Shown: positions 1-6,764, counted from the stretch's first letter. The stretch is 9,001 bases of DNA from SZUA-117 sp964630795 (GCA_964630795.1 CAZVWF010000093.1:1-9001), one strand, 5' to 3'. Notes: generated from the letters alone by a model not told the origin. A program made the numbers and translations.

Positions 1-32
1 TGGTGCGAAATGGCGTTAATATGACCTCCTGA
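1..32 (+). CDS. Possible 3' end of an upstream gene (last codons only)
   Basis: A reading frame open from the window edge ends at a TGA at 30-32, with last residues VRNGVNMTS. The A of that stop is also the first base of the rmuC ATG, giving a TGATG overlap. Such overlaps usually join two genes in one operon. Only nine codons are visible, so the product cannot be named, and the open frame could be chance. The lack of a Shine-Dalgarno sequence before rmuC fits translation coupled to an upstream gene. Confidence 0.3.
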   Translation, partial: VRNGVNMTS

Positions 33-1351
33 TGGTTGCGATACAGATTCAATCGGTGTGGATCGAGGTCGGTGGCCCGGCGCTGCTGGCAGGTACGGTA
101 CTGGGCTGTCTCATTGGCTGGCTCATCTTTCGCGCACGGACCCTGCGCTTGCAGGAGCAGAATCGACTGCTGGAAACGCAGGTCAAGGACCAGGATGCAA
201 TCCAGGCCGAACGCGATGCTGCATACGATGCCGCCACGACGAGGCTGGCCACCGCTTTCTCAGAGCTTTCCAATCAATCTTTGAAGGACAACAGTGAGAC
301 CTTCCTGCGCCTGGCGAAAGAAAACCTCGGTGCACAGCAGGAGCGCGCCAAGCGCGAGTTGGGAGACCGCGAGCAGGCGGTGGAGAACCTGGTCAAACCG
401 ATTCGCGAAGCACTGACACAGTCGCAACAGCAGATTGCAGCCCTGGAAAAGGCACGCAGCGAGGCCTATGGCGGTATCAAGGCTCAGCTGGAGTCGATGC
501 AAATCAGCCAGCAAAGCCTGGCACAGGAGACCCAGAACCTGGTCAATGCTTTGCGCCGACCGGAAGTCCGCGGTCGATGGGGAGAGATAACACTCCGGCG
601 ACTCGTCGAACTGGCCGGCATGGTTGAGCATTGTGACTTCCAGGAGCAGGTGCACACGAGCTCGGATGACAAGATCATCCGGCCCGACATGATCGTGAGA
701 ATGCCCGACCGGCGAGAGCTGGTCGTCGATGTCAAAACGCCGCTCGACGCCTATCTCGAGGCAGCAGAGGCCAAGGACGATGCGCAGCGCGATCTCGGGC
801 TTAAACGTCACGCGCGTAATGTCAGGGAACACATCCGCAAGCTTTCCAGCAAGGCCTACTGGGAACAGTTTTCGGAGAGCCCCGAATTCGTCATCCTGTT
901 TATACCCGGGGACCAGTTCCTGAGCGCTGCATTGAATGAAGATCCGGACCTTATCGAGTCTGCGCTCTCACAGCAGATCATTCTCGCAACCCCAACCAGC
1001 CTGGTGGCGTTGCTGAAGGCCGTCGCATACGGCTGGCGTCAGCTCGCGCTTGCGGATAATGCCGAAGAGATCCGACGCCTCGCCGAAGACCTGTACGGCA
1101 GGCTGGGTACGTTCGTCGGACACCTGAATAAAGTGGGCAAGCAGCTTTCCAGTAGCGTGGACCATTACAACCGGGCGATGGGTTCGCTGGAACGGAAGGT
1201 TCTGCCCGGTGCCAGGAAGTTCGTGGAACTCGGCGTGCATCCCAAGAAGGAAATCGAATCGATCGAACCGCTGGAAGCATTGCCAAGAAACATCGTTGAA
1301 CCGCAGAGCGACGGTGCCGACGAACCCGTTGACAAAAAACCACCCCAGTAA
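32..1351 (+). CDS. rmuC: DNA recombination protein RmuC
   Basis: RmuC proteins are membrane-anchored and limit inversions between short repeats; they are thought to act as, or help, a nuclease. The 439-residue protein has the family layout. One membrane helix lies at about residues 16-33 (GPALLAGTVLGCLIGWLIF). A long Gln/Glu/Lys/Arg-rich coiled coil spans about 34-170. The RmuC domain then begins with RGRWGEITLRRLVELAGM (180-197). A PD-(D/E)xK-like nuclease core is visible as RPDMIVRMP (217-225) followed by ELVVDVKTPLDAY (229-241), with D219, D233 and K235 as likely metal and catalytic residues. The length is close to the family norm. The ATG at 32 puts the membrane anchor at the N-terminus as expected, but no Shine-Dalgarno is visible; the start overlaps an upstream stop (TGATG), suggesting coupling. 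yciK follows after 25 bases on the same strand. Family assignment is from remembered motifs. Confidence 0.93.
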   Translation: MVAIQIQSVWIEVGGPALLAGTVLGCLIGWLIFRARTLRLQEQNRLLETQVKDQDAIQAERDAAYDAATTRLATAFSELSNQSLKDNSETFLRLAKENLGAQQERAKRELGDREQAVENLVKPIREALTQSQQQIAALEKARSEAYGGIKAQLESMQISQQSLAQETQNLVNALRRPEVRGRWGEITLRRLVELAGMVEHCDFQEQVHTSSDDKIIRPDMIVRMPDRRELVVDVKTPLDAYLEAAEAKDDAQRDLGLKRHARNVREHIRKLSSKAYWEQFSESPEFVILFIPGDQFLSAALNEDPDLIESALSQQIILATPTSLVALLKAVAYGWRQLALADNAEEIRRLAEDLYGRLGTFVGHLNKVGKQLSSSVDHYNRAMGSLERKVLPGARKFVELGVHPKKEIESIEPLEALPRNIVEPQSDGADEPVDKKPPQ

Positions 1352-1376
1352 AACCAACCCGCCTTAAGGAAAAAAG

Positions 1377-2129
1377 TTGAGTATTGACCCAAAGGGCTAC
1401 GAGTACGCGAACGATGTGCTCAAGGACCGCGTAATTCTTATCACCGGTGCCAGCGATGGTGTCGGCAAAGCATTGGCGTTGCACGCTGCGGAACTGGGAG
1501 CCCAGGTCATTCTGCACGGCAGAAATACGCGCAAACTGGAACAGGTTTATGACGATATCGAGGCAATTGAGGGGGGCGCACGCCCTTCTATTGCGGTCCT
1601 CGATCTCGCAACGGCAAGCGGTGATGAATACGAAGCACTGGCAAACAGCATCGAGGAAACCTTTGGTCGTCTCGATGGCCTGGTCCACAATGCGGCGATT
1701 TTGGGCGAGCGCCTGTCAATCGAACAGTATGACCCCGGTGAGTGGCAGAAGGTAATGCACGTCAATCTGACGGCGCCTTTTGTCCTGACACAACTGTTGT
1801 TGCCAATGCTTAAGAAATCCGACGACGGATCCATCGTGTATACGAGCAGTGGCGTCGGCAAGGTCGGCAAGGCCTATTGGGGTGCCTATTCCGCCTCAAA
1901 ATTCGGCATCGAGTCGCTCTCGCAAATGGTCGCTGCAGAGCATGAACACACAGCCGTGCGGTCGAACTGCATTAATCCAGGGCCGGTTCGGACCAGGATG
2001 CGGCTAGAGGCCTATCCGGCGGAAGATCGGGGCCAGGTCCCGGAACCAAAGGATATCCTGGCAGGCTACGTGTACCTGCTGAGCACGGACAGCCGGGCAA
2101 TCACTGGCCAAAGCTTCGACATCCAGTAA
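1377..2129 (+). CDS. yciK: YciK-type short-chain dehydrogenase/reductase
   Basis: This is a classical Rossmann-fold SDR oxidoreductase of 250 residues; the physiological substrate of YciK is not established. Visible motifs are the cofactor-binding TGASDGVG (23-30), HNAAILG (104-110), the catalytic serine in YTSSGVG (155-161, probably S158), the active-site pair Y171 and K175 in YSASK, and NPGPVRT (200-206). The text LNDRIILVTGASDGIG of E. coli YciK, recalled from memory, aligns closely with LKDRVILITGASDGVG here, and similarity continues through WGAYSASKF and NCINPG. The GRN after the second strand (48-50) favours NADP over NAD, by inference. The start is a TTG at 1377, chosen because AAGGA (1366-1370) lies six bases upstream and no ATG is nearby in frame. 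It lies 25 bases after rmuC and is probably cotranscribed. It ends facing rluB, with only 41 bases between the two stops. Confidence 0.9.
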   Translation: MSIDPKGYEYANDVLKDRVILITGASDGVGKALALHAAELGAQVILHGRNTRKLEQVYDDIEAIEGGARPSIAVLDLATASGDEYEALANSIEETFGRLDGLVHNAAILGERLSIEQYDPGEWQKVMHVNLTAPFVLTQLLLPMLKKSDDGSIVYTSSGVGKVGKAYWGAYSASKFGIESLSQMVAAEHEHTAVRSNCINPGPVRTRMRLEAYPAEDRGQVPEPKDILAGYVYLLSTDSRAITGQSFDIQ

Positions 2130-2141
2130 ATAAATAACATT

Positions 2142-2166
2142 AAGTAAATAATATTACTTGTTGTTT
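2142..2166 (+). terminator. Weak AT-rich hairpin between convergent yciK and rluB
   Basis: AAGTAA (2142-2147) and TTACTT (2154-2159) form a six-pair stem with an ATAATA loop, followed on the plus strand by GTTGTTTT. It lies in the only spacer between two convergent genes, where a terminator is expected. The stem has a single G-C pair and the T tract is interrupted, so it would be inefficient. Read leftward it is not followed by a T run. The whole spacer (2130-2170) is strikingly AT-rich compared with its surroundings. Confidence 0.25.
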
Positions 2167-2170
2167 TAAA

Positions 2171-2962
2171 TTATTTTTTTCGCTTATTTTTCCGTTTTCG
2201 CCTTGCCGCAGGCTGTTGGACAGCGGGCTCCCTGACACCCGCGACCCGGTACAAGAGACATACCTGCGCGGGCGTCAGCGCCTGGTACTTGCCACGCTTG
2301 AGCTTCCGCGGCAACTCAAGTGGTCCGTAGCCAATTCGCATCAGGCGGCTGACCTGGTAGCCAACTGACTCCCACAGTCTGCGCACCTCCCGATTTCGAC
2401 CTTCCTTGAGCGTTACGTGGAACCAACGATTCGCCCCATCGCCGCCCGCGGGCTCAATGGCTTCGAAGGCCGCCAGGCCGTCATCGAGCATGACGCCGGA
2501 CTTCAGTGACTCCAGCTCTGCCCTGCGGGGAACACCGTGCACCCGAACCGCGTATCGGCGAACGAGCTCCGCCGAGGGATGCATCAGCGCATTCGCGAGC
2601 GCGCCATCCGTCGTGAATATCTGCAGACCGGTTGTCGAGAAATCGAGCCGGCCAACCGCAACCCAACGGGCACCCGAGAGGTGTGGCAGCGACTCAAACA
2701 CCGTGCGGCGACGCTCGGGATCCGATCGGGTCGTAATCTCGTTGTCCGGTTTGTTATAGATGATGTGGCGATGAACCGGAGATACCGTACGGACCCGCAG
2801 CGGCCGGTTGTCCAGGGCAAATTTTTCTTCGCCCGAGACCCGGTCGCCCAGTTCGGCCACCCTGCCATTGATCGTGAGTCGACGCTCGCGAATCCATCGC
2901 TCTATCTCGCGCCTCGATCCATGCCCCGATGCGGCAAGCACCTTTTGGACACGCTCCGCCAT
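2171..2962 (-). CDS. rluB: 23S rRNA pseudouridine(2605) synthase RluB
   Basis: RluB isomerises one uridine of helix 80-93 region 23S rRNA (U2605 in E. coli) to pseudouridine. The 263-residue protein begins with an S4 RNA-binding domain (about 3-55; VQKVLAASGHGSRREIE and INGRVAELGD). The RsuA/RluB-type catalytic domain follows: IIYNKPDNEITTRSDPE (67-83), then GRLDFSTTGL (104-113) with catalytic Asp D107, then LKEGRNREVRRLWESVG (185-201). E. coli RluB, from memory, shares GHGSRREIE, GARWxAVGRLD and EGRNREVRRLWE. A very basic tail (RRKRKNKRKK) ends the protein and probably contacts rRNA. The start ATG shares one base with the scpB stop (TGATG) and has no clear Shine-Dalgarno, so translation is likely coupled to scpB. 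The scpA-scpB-rluB order is common in bacteria. RluE or RsuA relatives are less likely given this context. Confidence 0.92.
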   Translation of the reverse strand: MAERVQKVLAASGHGSRREIERWIRERRLTINGRVAELGDRVSGEEKFALDNRPLRVRTVSPVHRHIIYNKPDNEITTRSDPERRRTVFESLPHLSGARWVAVGRLDFSTTGLQIFTTDGALANALMHPSAELVRRYAVRVHGVPRRAELESLKSGVMLDDGLAAFEAIEPAGGDGANRWFHVTLKEGRNREVRRLWESVGYQVSRLMRIGYGPLELPRKLKRGKYQALTPAQVCLLYRVAGVREPAVQQPAARRKRKNKRKK

Positions 2963-3858
2963 CAGGCGCCTGTCAGTGACGCATCAGCATCCTCTTCTGT
3001 CTCGCCTTCATCACTGTCCGCATCTGTAGCCAGGCTCTCGACCTCAGAATTTCCCTCTTTCGAATCGGGCCAATCAGCAACCCCAATCGGTTCGACGCCC
3101 GGATCCGGTACGGGTGCAGTATCAGCATCAGGTACAAGCGCCGAGTCGCCCCCCTTGTCGACAGCTTCCTCGGCGACCGGTGTGGTGAAATCCGCTTCGT
3201 CCTCCAGCGCCGGATTGTTTTGTGCTTCAGCGGCATTCGCCGTTGTCGCATCACCGGATTCTTCCTCGGTAGCAACAGGACCGGCCTCGTCTTCTTCGAC
3301 TGCCGGGAGATTGAGCTGCACCCGCAGGCTTTCCCAATCCGACAGGTCCGCCAGCGGCGGCAAGTCATCGAGCTTTTTCAGTCCGAAATAGTCAAGGAAC
3401 TGCTTCGTCGTGCCAAACATCTCCGGACGGCCTGGCACGTCACGATGACCCACCACCCGCACCCATTCCCTTTCCAACAGCGATCGAATGATATTGGTGC
3501 TAACGGAAACGCCGCGAATCTCCTCGATTTCACCGCGTGTCATCGGCTGCCGATATGCAATCAGGGCCAGCGTCTCGAACATGGCGCGGGAGTAACGCGG
3601 TGGGCGTTGCTCCCAGAGCTTTTGCAGTCGCTCGACCATGTCTGACTCAATCTGGATACGAAATCCGGATGCGACCTCCCGGATCGAGAAACCGCGGTCC
3701 TCGTATTCCTCGTTCAGGGTGCTGATTGCCTGGCGAAGTTGCGACCTCTCGGGTTCAGCGCCCGTATCAAACAGGCCCTGCAACTGGCTGACGCTCAGCG
3801 GACGGCCGGCAGCTAATAGCGCCGACTCAACAAAGTATTTGATTTCTGTGTCGTCCAT
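2962..3858 (-). CDS. scpB: Segregation and condensation protein ScpB
   Basis: ScpB is the kite subunit that, as a dimer, binds ScpA and with Smc forms the bacterial condensin acting on chromosome segregation. Two winged-helix domains are recognisable: the first over about residues 1-80, the second over about 88-165. The diagnostic stretch is RAMFETLALIAYRQPMTRGE (91-110), followed by IEEIRGVSVSTNIIRSLLE (111-129) and GRPEMFGTTKQFLDYFGL (143-160). After about residue 185 comes a long acidic, Ala/Pro/Ser-rich tail of about 110 residues that is probably disordered, making the protein (298 residues) clearly longer than compact Bacillus-type ScpB. The start is 21 bases after the scpA stop. An AGGGAC sequence lies rather far upstream (about 17 bases), so coupling with scpA is likely. 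It overlaps the rluB start by one base. Smc itself is not in the window. Confidence 0.93.
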   Translation of the reverse strand: MDDTEIKYFVESALLAAGRPLSVSQLQGLFDTGAEPERSQLRQAISTLNEEYEDRGFSIREVASGFRIQIESDMVERLQKLWEQRPPRYSRAMFETLALIAYRQPMTRGEIEEIRGVSVSTNIIRSLLEREWVRVVGHRDVPGRPEMFGTTKQFLDYFGLKKLDDLPPLADLSDWESLRVQLNLPAVEEDEAGPVATEEESGDATTANAAEAQNNPALEDEADFTTPVAEEAVDKGGDSALVPDADTAPVPDPGVEPIGVADWPDSKEGNSEVESLATDADSDEGETEEDADASLTGA

Positions 3859-3879
3859 CGGGTGACGTTCTCATGTCCC

Positions 3880-4788
3880 TTATTTTTCTATAGATTCCTG
3901 GTCAATGGCTTCGCCGTCATCCGTTGCCAGCCGTACGGAGGATGCCGCACGGACGTGCAATGGCGCGAATGACTCAGCCTGGACCACTTCGATTACAGAC
4001 TCACGCAATAACTCCAGGATGGCAATGAATGTCACGGCCACACCCATACGCCCTTCTTCCGGATCGAATAAATCGACAAACCCTGAAAACTTTCCGGCCT
4101 TGATGCGCACAAGAATTTCCGACATTCGCTGTCGCACAGACAATGGTTCGCGTTGCACGTGCAGACTGGAAAACATCTCGGCCCGCTTCAGCACATCGTG
4201 AAACGCCAGCAGGAGTTCTTTTAACGTGATGTCCGGAAGTTTTGTCGTAACCTTTCGTTCCGGCGCATCGGCGACAGCGACATTGACGTCACGCTCCAGT
4301 CGCGGCAATTCACTCAGGTCCTCCGCAGCTTTCTTGAAACGTTCGTATTCCTGCAATCGGCGGACCAGTTCCGCACGCGGGTCTTCTTCTTCCTCATCCT
4401 CCGCCTCGGCACGTGGCAATAGCATTCGTGATTTGATCTCGGCCAGCATGGCGGCCATGAGGAGATATTCACCCGCCAGTTCCAGCTGCATCTCTTTCAT
4501 CAACTCGATGTACTCGACGTACTGCCGGGTGATCTCGGCAATCGGAATATCCCGAATATCGAGATTCTGGCGCCGGATCAGGTACAGGAGGAGATCGAGT
4601 GGTCCTTCGAATGCCTCGAGGAATAGCTGCAAGGCATACGGCGGTATATAGAGGTCCTGCGGTAGCTCCGTGACCGGTTCACCATCAACGATGGCAAACG
4701 GCATTTCACTTTGCGCCGGCACCAGGTCTTCCTGCCCCTCGGGTTTCGGTGCATCTTTGGGGGTCAGGACTGTGAGTTCAGGTTTCAT
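3880..4788 (-). CDS. scpA: Segregation and condensation protein ScpA (kleisin)
   Basis: ScpA is the kleisin that bridges the two heads of the Smc dimer and carries the ScpB dimer. The 302-residue protein has the family signature FEGPLDLLLYLIRRQNLDI (60-78) at the start of the N-terminal Smc-binding domain. IPIAEITRQYVEYI (81-94) and GEYLLMAAMLAEIKSRMLLP (106-125) follow. An acidic linker (EDEEEEDPRAE, 130-140) leads to the central ScpB-binding region, and the C-terminal winged helix is seen in VTFIAILELLRESVIEV (252-268). A 50-residue N-terminal extension precedes the canonical start of the family; it is low in obvious motifs, and a downstream start cannot be excluded, although the upstream ATG is kept for lack of a better-placed one. 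yciO ends 60 bases upstream with no terminator between them, so yciO-scpA-scpB-rluB is probably one transcript. Confidence 0.94.
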   Translation of the reverse strand: MKPELTVLTPKDAPKPEGQEDLVPAQSEMPFAIVDGEPVTELPQDLYIPPYALQLFLEAFEGPLDLLLYLIRRQNLDIRDIPIAEITRQYVEYIELMKEMQLELAGEYLLMAAMLAEIKSRMLLPRAEAEDEEEEDPRAELVRRLQEYERFKKAAEDLSELPRLERDVNVAVADAPERKVTTKLPDITLKELLLAFHDVLKRAEMFSSLHVQREPLSVRQRMSEILVRIKAGKFSGFVDLFDPEEGRMGVAVTFIAILELLRESVIEVVQAESFAPLHVRAASSVRLATDDGEAIDQESIEK

Positions 4789-4848
4789 CGGATTCCCAGC
4801 GAGATGAGCGCATTTTAGCGTAATTCCCGGAGGCTGGCTCCAGTCAAT

Positions 4849-5469
4849 TCAGGCGAGAGTGCTGATATCGCCAAGACCTTCTCGAAGGATTTCGATGGAT
4901 CCGCCCGAGACATCTATCACTGTCGTCGGCTCGATACCGGTCGGACCGCCGTCAACCACCAGGTCAATCTGGTTGCCAATCCTCTCTTCGATCGTATTGA
5001 CGTCACTGAGTGGAAGATCGTCGCCTGGCAACGACAATGTAGAGCTCATGATCGGTTCACCCAGTGCGTCCAGCATCGCTTTGACAATTGCGTGATCCGG
5101 CACACGCAGGCCGATCGTTCTGCGTTTCGGGTTTTGCAGCCGCTTTGGTACCTCCCGGGTCGCCGGCAAAATGAACGTGTAAGGCCCTGGCGTCAGGGAC
5201 TTGATCAACCGATAAACCCAATTCTCAACGCGAGCGTACAGGCTGATTTCCGACAGATCACTGCACACGAGGGTGAAGTTATGCTTCTTATCCGTCTTTC
5301 GGATCCGGCGGATTCGATCGAGCGCACGCTTGTCACCCAGGTGGCAACCAAATGCATAGCTCGAATCGGTTGGATAGGCGATCAAAGCGCCATCTCGAAC
5401 AGCCGCAACGACCTCGGCAATTAACCGGGGCTGCGGGTGCGTAGGATGGATTTCGACCAATTTCACCAT
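4849..5469 (-). CDS. yciO: YciO, YrdC/Sua5-family protein
   Basis: The YrdC/Sua5/TsaC fold makes threonylcarbamoyl-AMP for the t6A modification of tRNA; YciO is a paralogous branch whose role is less certain and whose activity is reported to be weak. The product is 206 residues, the same as remembered E. coli YciO, and the two start in register (xxIHPxxPQxRL). Motifs are IAYPTDSSYAFGC (30-42), the basic cluster RIRRIRKTDKKHNFTLVC (52-69), TPGPYTFIL (93-101), KRRTIGLRVP (115-124), SSTLSLPGD (142-150) and PTTVIDVSGG (181-190). The KxR/SxN-type ATP-binding residues of true TsaC are not checked here. It reads divergently from yciB. No Shine-Dalgarno is visible; a TACAAT box (5481-5476) would start the RNA at the A of the ATG, so the mRNA may be leaderless. 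TsaC is the main alternative but the N-terminal match favours YciO. Confidence 0.88.
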   Translation of the reverse strand: MVKLVEIHPTHPQPRLIAEVVAAVRDGALIAYPTDSSYAFGCHLGDKRALDRIRRIRKTDKKHNFTLVCSDLSEISLYARVENWVYRLIKSLTPGPYTFILPATREVPKRLQNPKRRTIGLRVPDHAIVKAMLDALGEPIMSSTLSLPGDDLPLSDVNTIEERIGNQIDLVVDGGPTGIEPTTVIDVSGGSIEILREGLGDISTLA

Positions 5470-5475
5470 GCTCGG

Positions 5476-5481
5476 ATTGTA
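5476..5481 (-). promoter_or_regulatory. Candidate -10 box for yciO
   Basis: TACAAT (read on the minus strand) ends seven bases before the yciO ATG, five of six bases matching the sigma70 -10 consensus. No convincing -35 hexamer lies 16-18 bases upstream, so activity may need an activator, or the match may be chance. Confidence 0.35.
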
Positions 5482-5520
5482 GCCGGCCTGTCAGCGGTGC
5501 GCTCTGCAATTTCTATGAAT

Positions 5521-5537
5521 TTCGACCGCCGGTCGAA
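5521..5537. promoter_or_regulatory. Palindrome in the yciO/yciB divergent spacer, possible operator
   Basis: TTCGACCG and CGGTCGAA flank a single C, giving a perfect 8+1+8 inverted repeat. It lies 52 bases before the yciO start and 48 before the yciB start, and overlaps the -35 side of the yciB candidate promoter, so a bound dimer could control either gene. No known regulator is recognised from the sequence. Confidence 0.4.
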
Positions 5538-5543
5538 TTGGGC

Positions 5544-5549
5544 TATCAT
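5544..5549 (+). promoter_or_regulatory. Candidate -10 box for the yciB-yciI-bolA-ppi operon
   Basis: TATCAT matches five of six bases of the sigma70 -10 consensus and would start RNA near 5556, leaving a leader of about 29 bases. The hexamer 17 bases upstream (TTCGAC, 5521-5526) is a poor -35 and is the left arm of the palindrome at 5521-5537. Confidence 0.35.
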
Positions 5550-5584
5550 GCGGCTCCGCAGCTCAGGGCGACCACAGAATTCCG

Positions 5585-6142
5585 ATGCAATTACTGCTCG
5601 ATTACATTCCGATTATTGCGTTCATCCTTGCCTATTTTTACAGGGACATCTTCTTCGCAACGATCGTACTCATGGCAGTAATGCCGGTCATCCTGCTGGT
5701 CCAGTGGTTGATGACCAAGAAGCTGAACCGAATCTATGCCGCCTCCACGGCCCTGGTGCTTGTGCTGGGTGCTTTCACAGTGGCGTTCCGTAACCCGACA
5801 TTTCTGTACTGGAAGCCAACCGTTTTGAACTGGGCCATCGCGCTTGTTTTTCTGGGTAGCCAGTGGATCGGTGAGAAGACGATTGTGCAAAGGATGCTCG
5901 GGAGTGCCGCAGAACTGACGGGCGCGCAGTGGGTTCGGCTCAATCAGATCTGGGTAGTATTTTTTATTTTCGTTGGCGCGGTGAATCTATATGTCGCGTA
6001 TTCCTTCAGCGAAGAATTCTGGGTCAAATTCAAGTTATTCGGCATGCTGGGTATCACGCTTGTCTTTGTCATTATTCAAAGTATCTGGCTGACGATCACT
6101 GCACAAAAAAATGGAGCCGCACAGGGCGATGCCGAGGTCTGA
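5585..6142 (+). CDS. yciB: Inner-membrane septation protein A, YciB
   Basis: YciB (also called IspZ or septation protein A) is an inner-membrane protein that contributes to envelope integrity and normal septation in E. coli and Shigella. The 185-residue product is strongly hydrophobic with about five to six membrane segments (roughly 7-18, 22-42, 52-68, 79-94, 119-139 and 148-171). Family motifs recalled from E. coli are present: LLDYIPIIAFILAYF at the N-terminus, WKPTVLNWAIALVFLGSQW (76-94), QRMLG (102-106), and LNQIWVVFFIFVGAVNLYVA (119-138) followed by WVKFKLFG (146-153). The start gives the expected N-terminus; the nearest purine-rich stretch (AGGGCG, 5565-5570) is a little far for a good ribosome site. 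It opens a rightward operon and is followed after two bases by yciI, whose Shine-Dalgarno lies within its last codons. It diverges from yciO. Confidence 0.93.
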   Translation: MQLLLDYIPIIAFILAYFYRDIFFATIVLMAVMPVILLVQWLMTKKLNRIYAASTALVLVLGAFTVAFRNPTFLYWKPTVLNWAIALVFLGSQWIGEKTIVQRMLGSAAELTGAQWVRLNQIWVVFFIFVGAVNLYVAYSFSEEFWVKFKLFGMLGITLVFVIIQSIWLTITAQKNGAAQGDAEV

Positions 6143-6144
6143 AA

Positions 6145-6495
6145 ATGTGGTACGCAATAATCAGCGAAGATGTTAAAGACAGTCTGTCAAAGCGCGCCGG
6201 TGCACGCGACGCACACCTGGCACGGCTACGGGCGCTTGCTGCCGATGGACGTGTCCTGATAGCAGGCCCCCACCCGGCAGTCGACATGGAAGACCCTGGG
6301 GAGGCTGGTTTCACGGGAAGCCTCGTGGTCCTCGACTTCCCTTCTCTGGAGGCAGCCAAAACGTGGGCCGCCGCTGACAGATGGAAACTCTCCTGCCGTC
6401 GGGACGGGACNNNNNNNNNNGACGCTGACCCGTACGTTGAAGCCGGTGTGTATGCAAAAGTCACTGTCAAGCCATTCAAACTGGTCTTGCCATGA
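6145..6495 (+). CDS. yciI: YciI-like protein, interrupted by an assembly gap
   Basis: YciI proteins are small dimeric alpha/beta-barrel proteins of the dimeric ferredoxin-like fold; their reaction is unknown although a conserved His-Asp pair suggests an enzyme. The start (MWYAII) has GAGGT at 6134-6138 seven bases upstream. The order RAGARDAHLARLRALAADGRV (17-37), AGPHPAVD (40-47), DPGEAGFTGSLVV (50-62) and DPYVEAGVY match remembered E. coli YciI (98 residues). Between D78 and the DPYV block, however, 17 extra residues appear, encoded by 6379-6429, including the ten N. Removing those 51 bases restores WAAADPYVEAGVY and a 99-residue protein. The normal gene is therefore probably intact in the organism, unless a real insertion is present. 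The stop overlaps bolA by four bases (ATGA). Confidence 0.85.
   Translation: MWYAIISEDVKDSLSKRAGARDAHLARLRALAADGRVLIAGPHPAVDMEDPGEAGFTGSLVVLDFPSLEAAKTWAAADRWKLSCRRDGXXXXDADPYVEAGVYAKVTVKPFKLVLP
6370..6429. other. Scaffold gap with near-duplicate 9-base borders
   Basis: Ten N occupy 6411-6420. GCCGCTGAC (6370-6378) recurs as GACGCTGAC (6421-6429), eight of nine bases the same. The 32 bases between the left copy and the N (6379-6410) have no counterpart in YciI proteins. This is what two overlapping contigs joined wrongly would look like, or an insertion with a target duplication. Confidence 0.8.
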
Positions 6496-6764
6496 GTGTT
6501 GACCGAGCCGGACAGATTCGCCAGGCGCTTGAGTCCGCGTTGGATCCTGCGGAACTTTTCATCAAGGACCAGAGTCATCTCCATGCCGGACACGAGGGTG
6601 CGAAGGATGGGCACGGCCATTTTGACGTAACCATCGTTTCGGAATCGTTTGCCGGACAAAATCGAATCCAGCGACACAGAATGGTTTATGATGCGCTGAC
6701 TGAGCTTTTAGTAACCGATATTCATGCGCTCCGGATAAAAGCACTCACTCCGTCTGAGCGCTGA
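6492..6764 (+). CDS. bolA: BolA family protein
   Basis: BolA proteins work with monothiol glutaredoxins in iron-sulfur cluster handling and can bind DNA in a KH-like fold, influencing envelope and morphology genes. The 90-residue product fits: IRQALESAL (9-17), then HLHAGHEGAKDGHGHFDVTIVSE (29-51), ending at the invariant RIQRHRMVYDAL region with RHRMVY at 61-66, and IHALRIKALTP (77-87). The HAGH and RHRMVY motifs are hallmarks of the BolA1/BolA branch; the shorter IbaG (YrbA) branch has a different N-terminus. The start overlaps the yciI stop as ATGA and has no obvious Shine-Dalgarno, so coupling is likely. The 38 bases to the next gene contain a GTCTG/CAGAC repeat followed by five T, a very weak terminator at best, so the ppi gene is probably cotranscribed. 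Confidence 0.92.
   Translation: MSVDRAGQIRQALESALDPAELFIKDQSHLHAGHEGAKDGHGHFDVTIVSESFAGQNRIQRHRMVYDALTELLVTDIHALRIKALTPSER

Noticed and set aside
978..1688. Long minus-strand open frame of 236 codons across rmuC and yciK
   Set aside because: It overlaps two well-supported genes on the other strand, has no recognisable motif, and its residue mix (Arg, Cys, Ser rich) is typical of an antisense shadow.
2537..3391. Plus-strand open frame of 284 codons opposite rluB and scpB
   Set aside because: Its serine-rich part is the antisense of the low-complexity ScpB tail, and it runs across two clearly assigned genes; no start signal or family match is seen.
4812..4847. TTGACT (4847-4842, minus) with TAAAAT (4817-4812, minus) as a promoter for scpA
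   Set aside because: The spacing is 24 bases, outside the working range; the alternative -10 at 19 bases (TACGCT) matches the consensus at only three positions.
6379..6410. Sequencing-adapter origin for the odd 32 bases before the N run
   Set aside because: The segment begins AGATGGAA, similar to the common adapter start AGATCGGAAGAGC, but diverges right after; I cannot claim a match.
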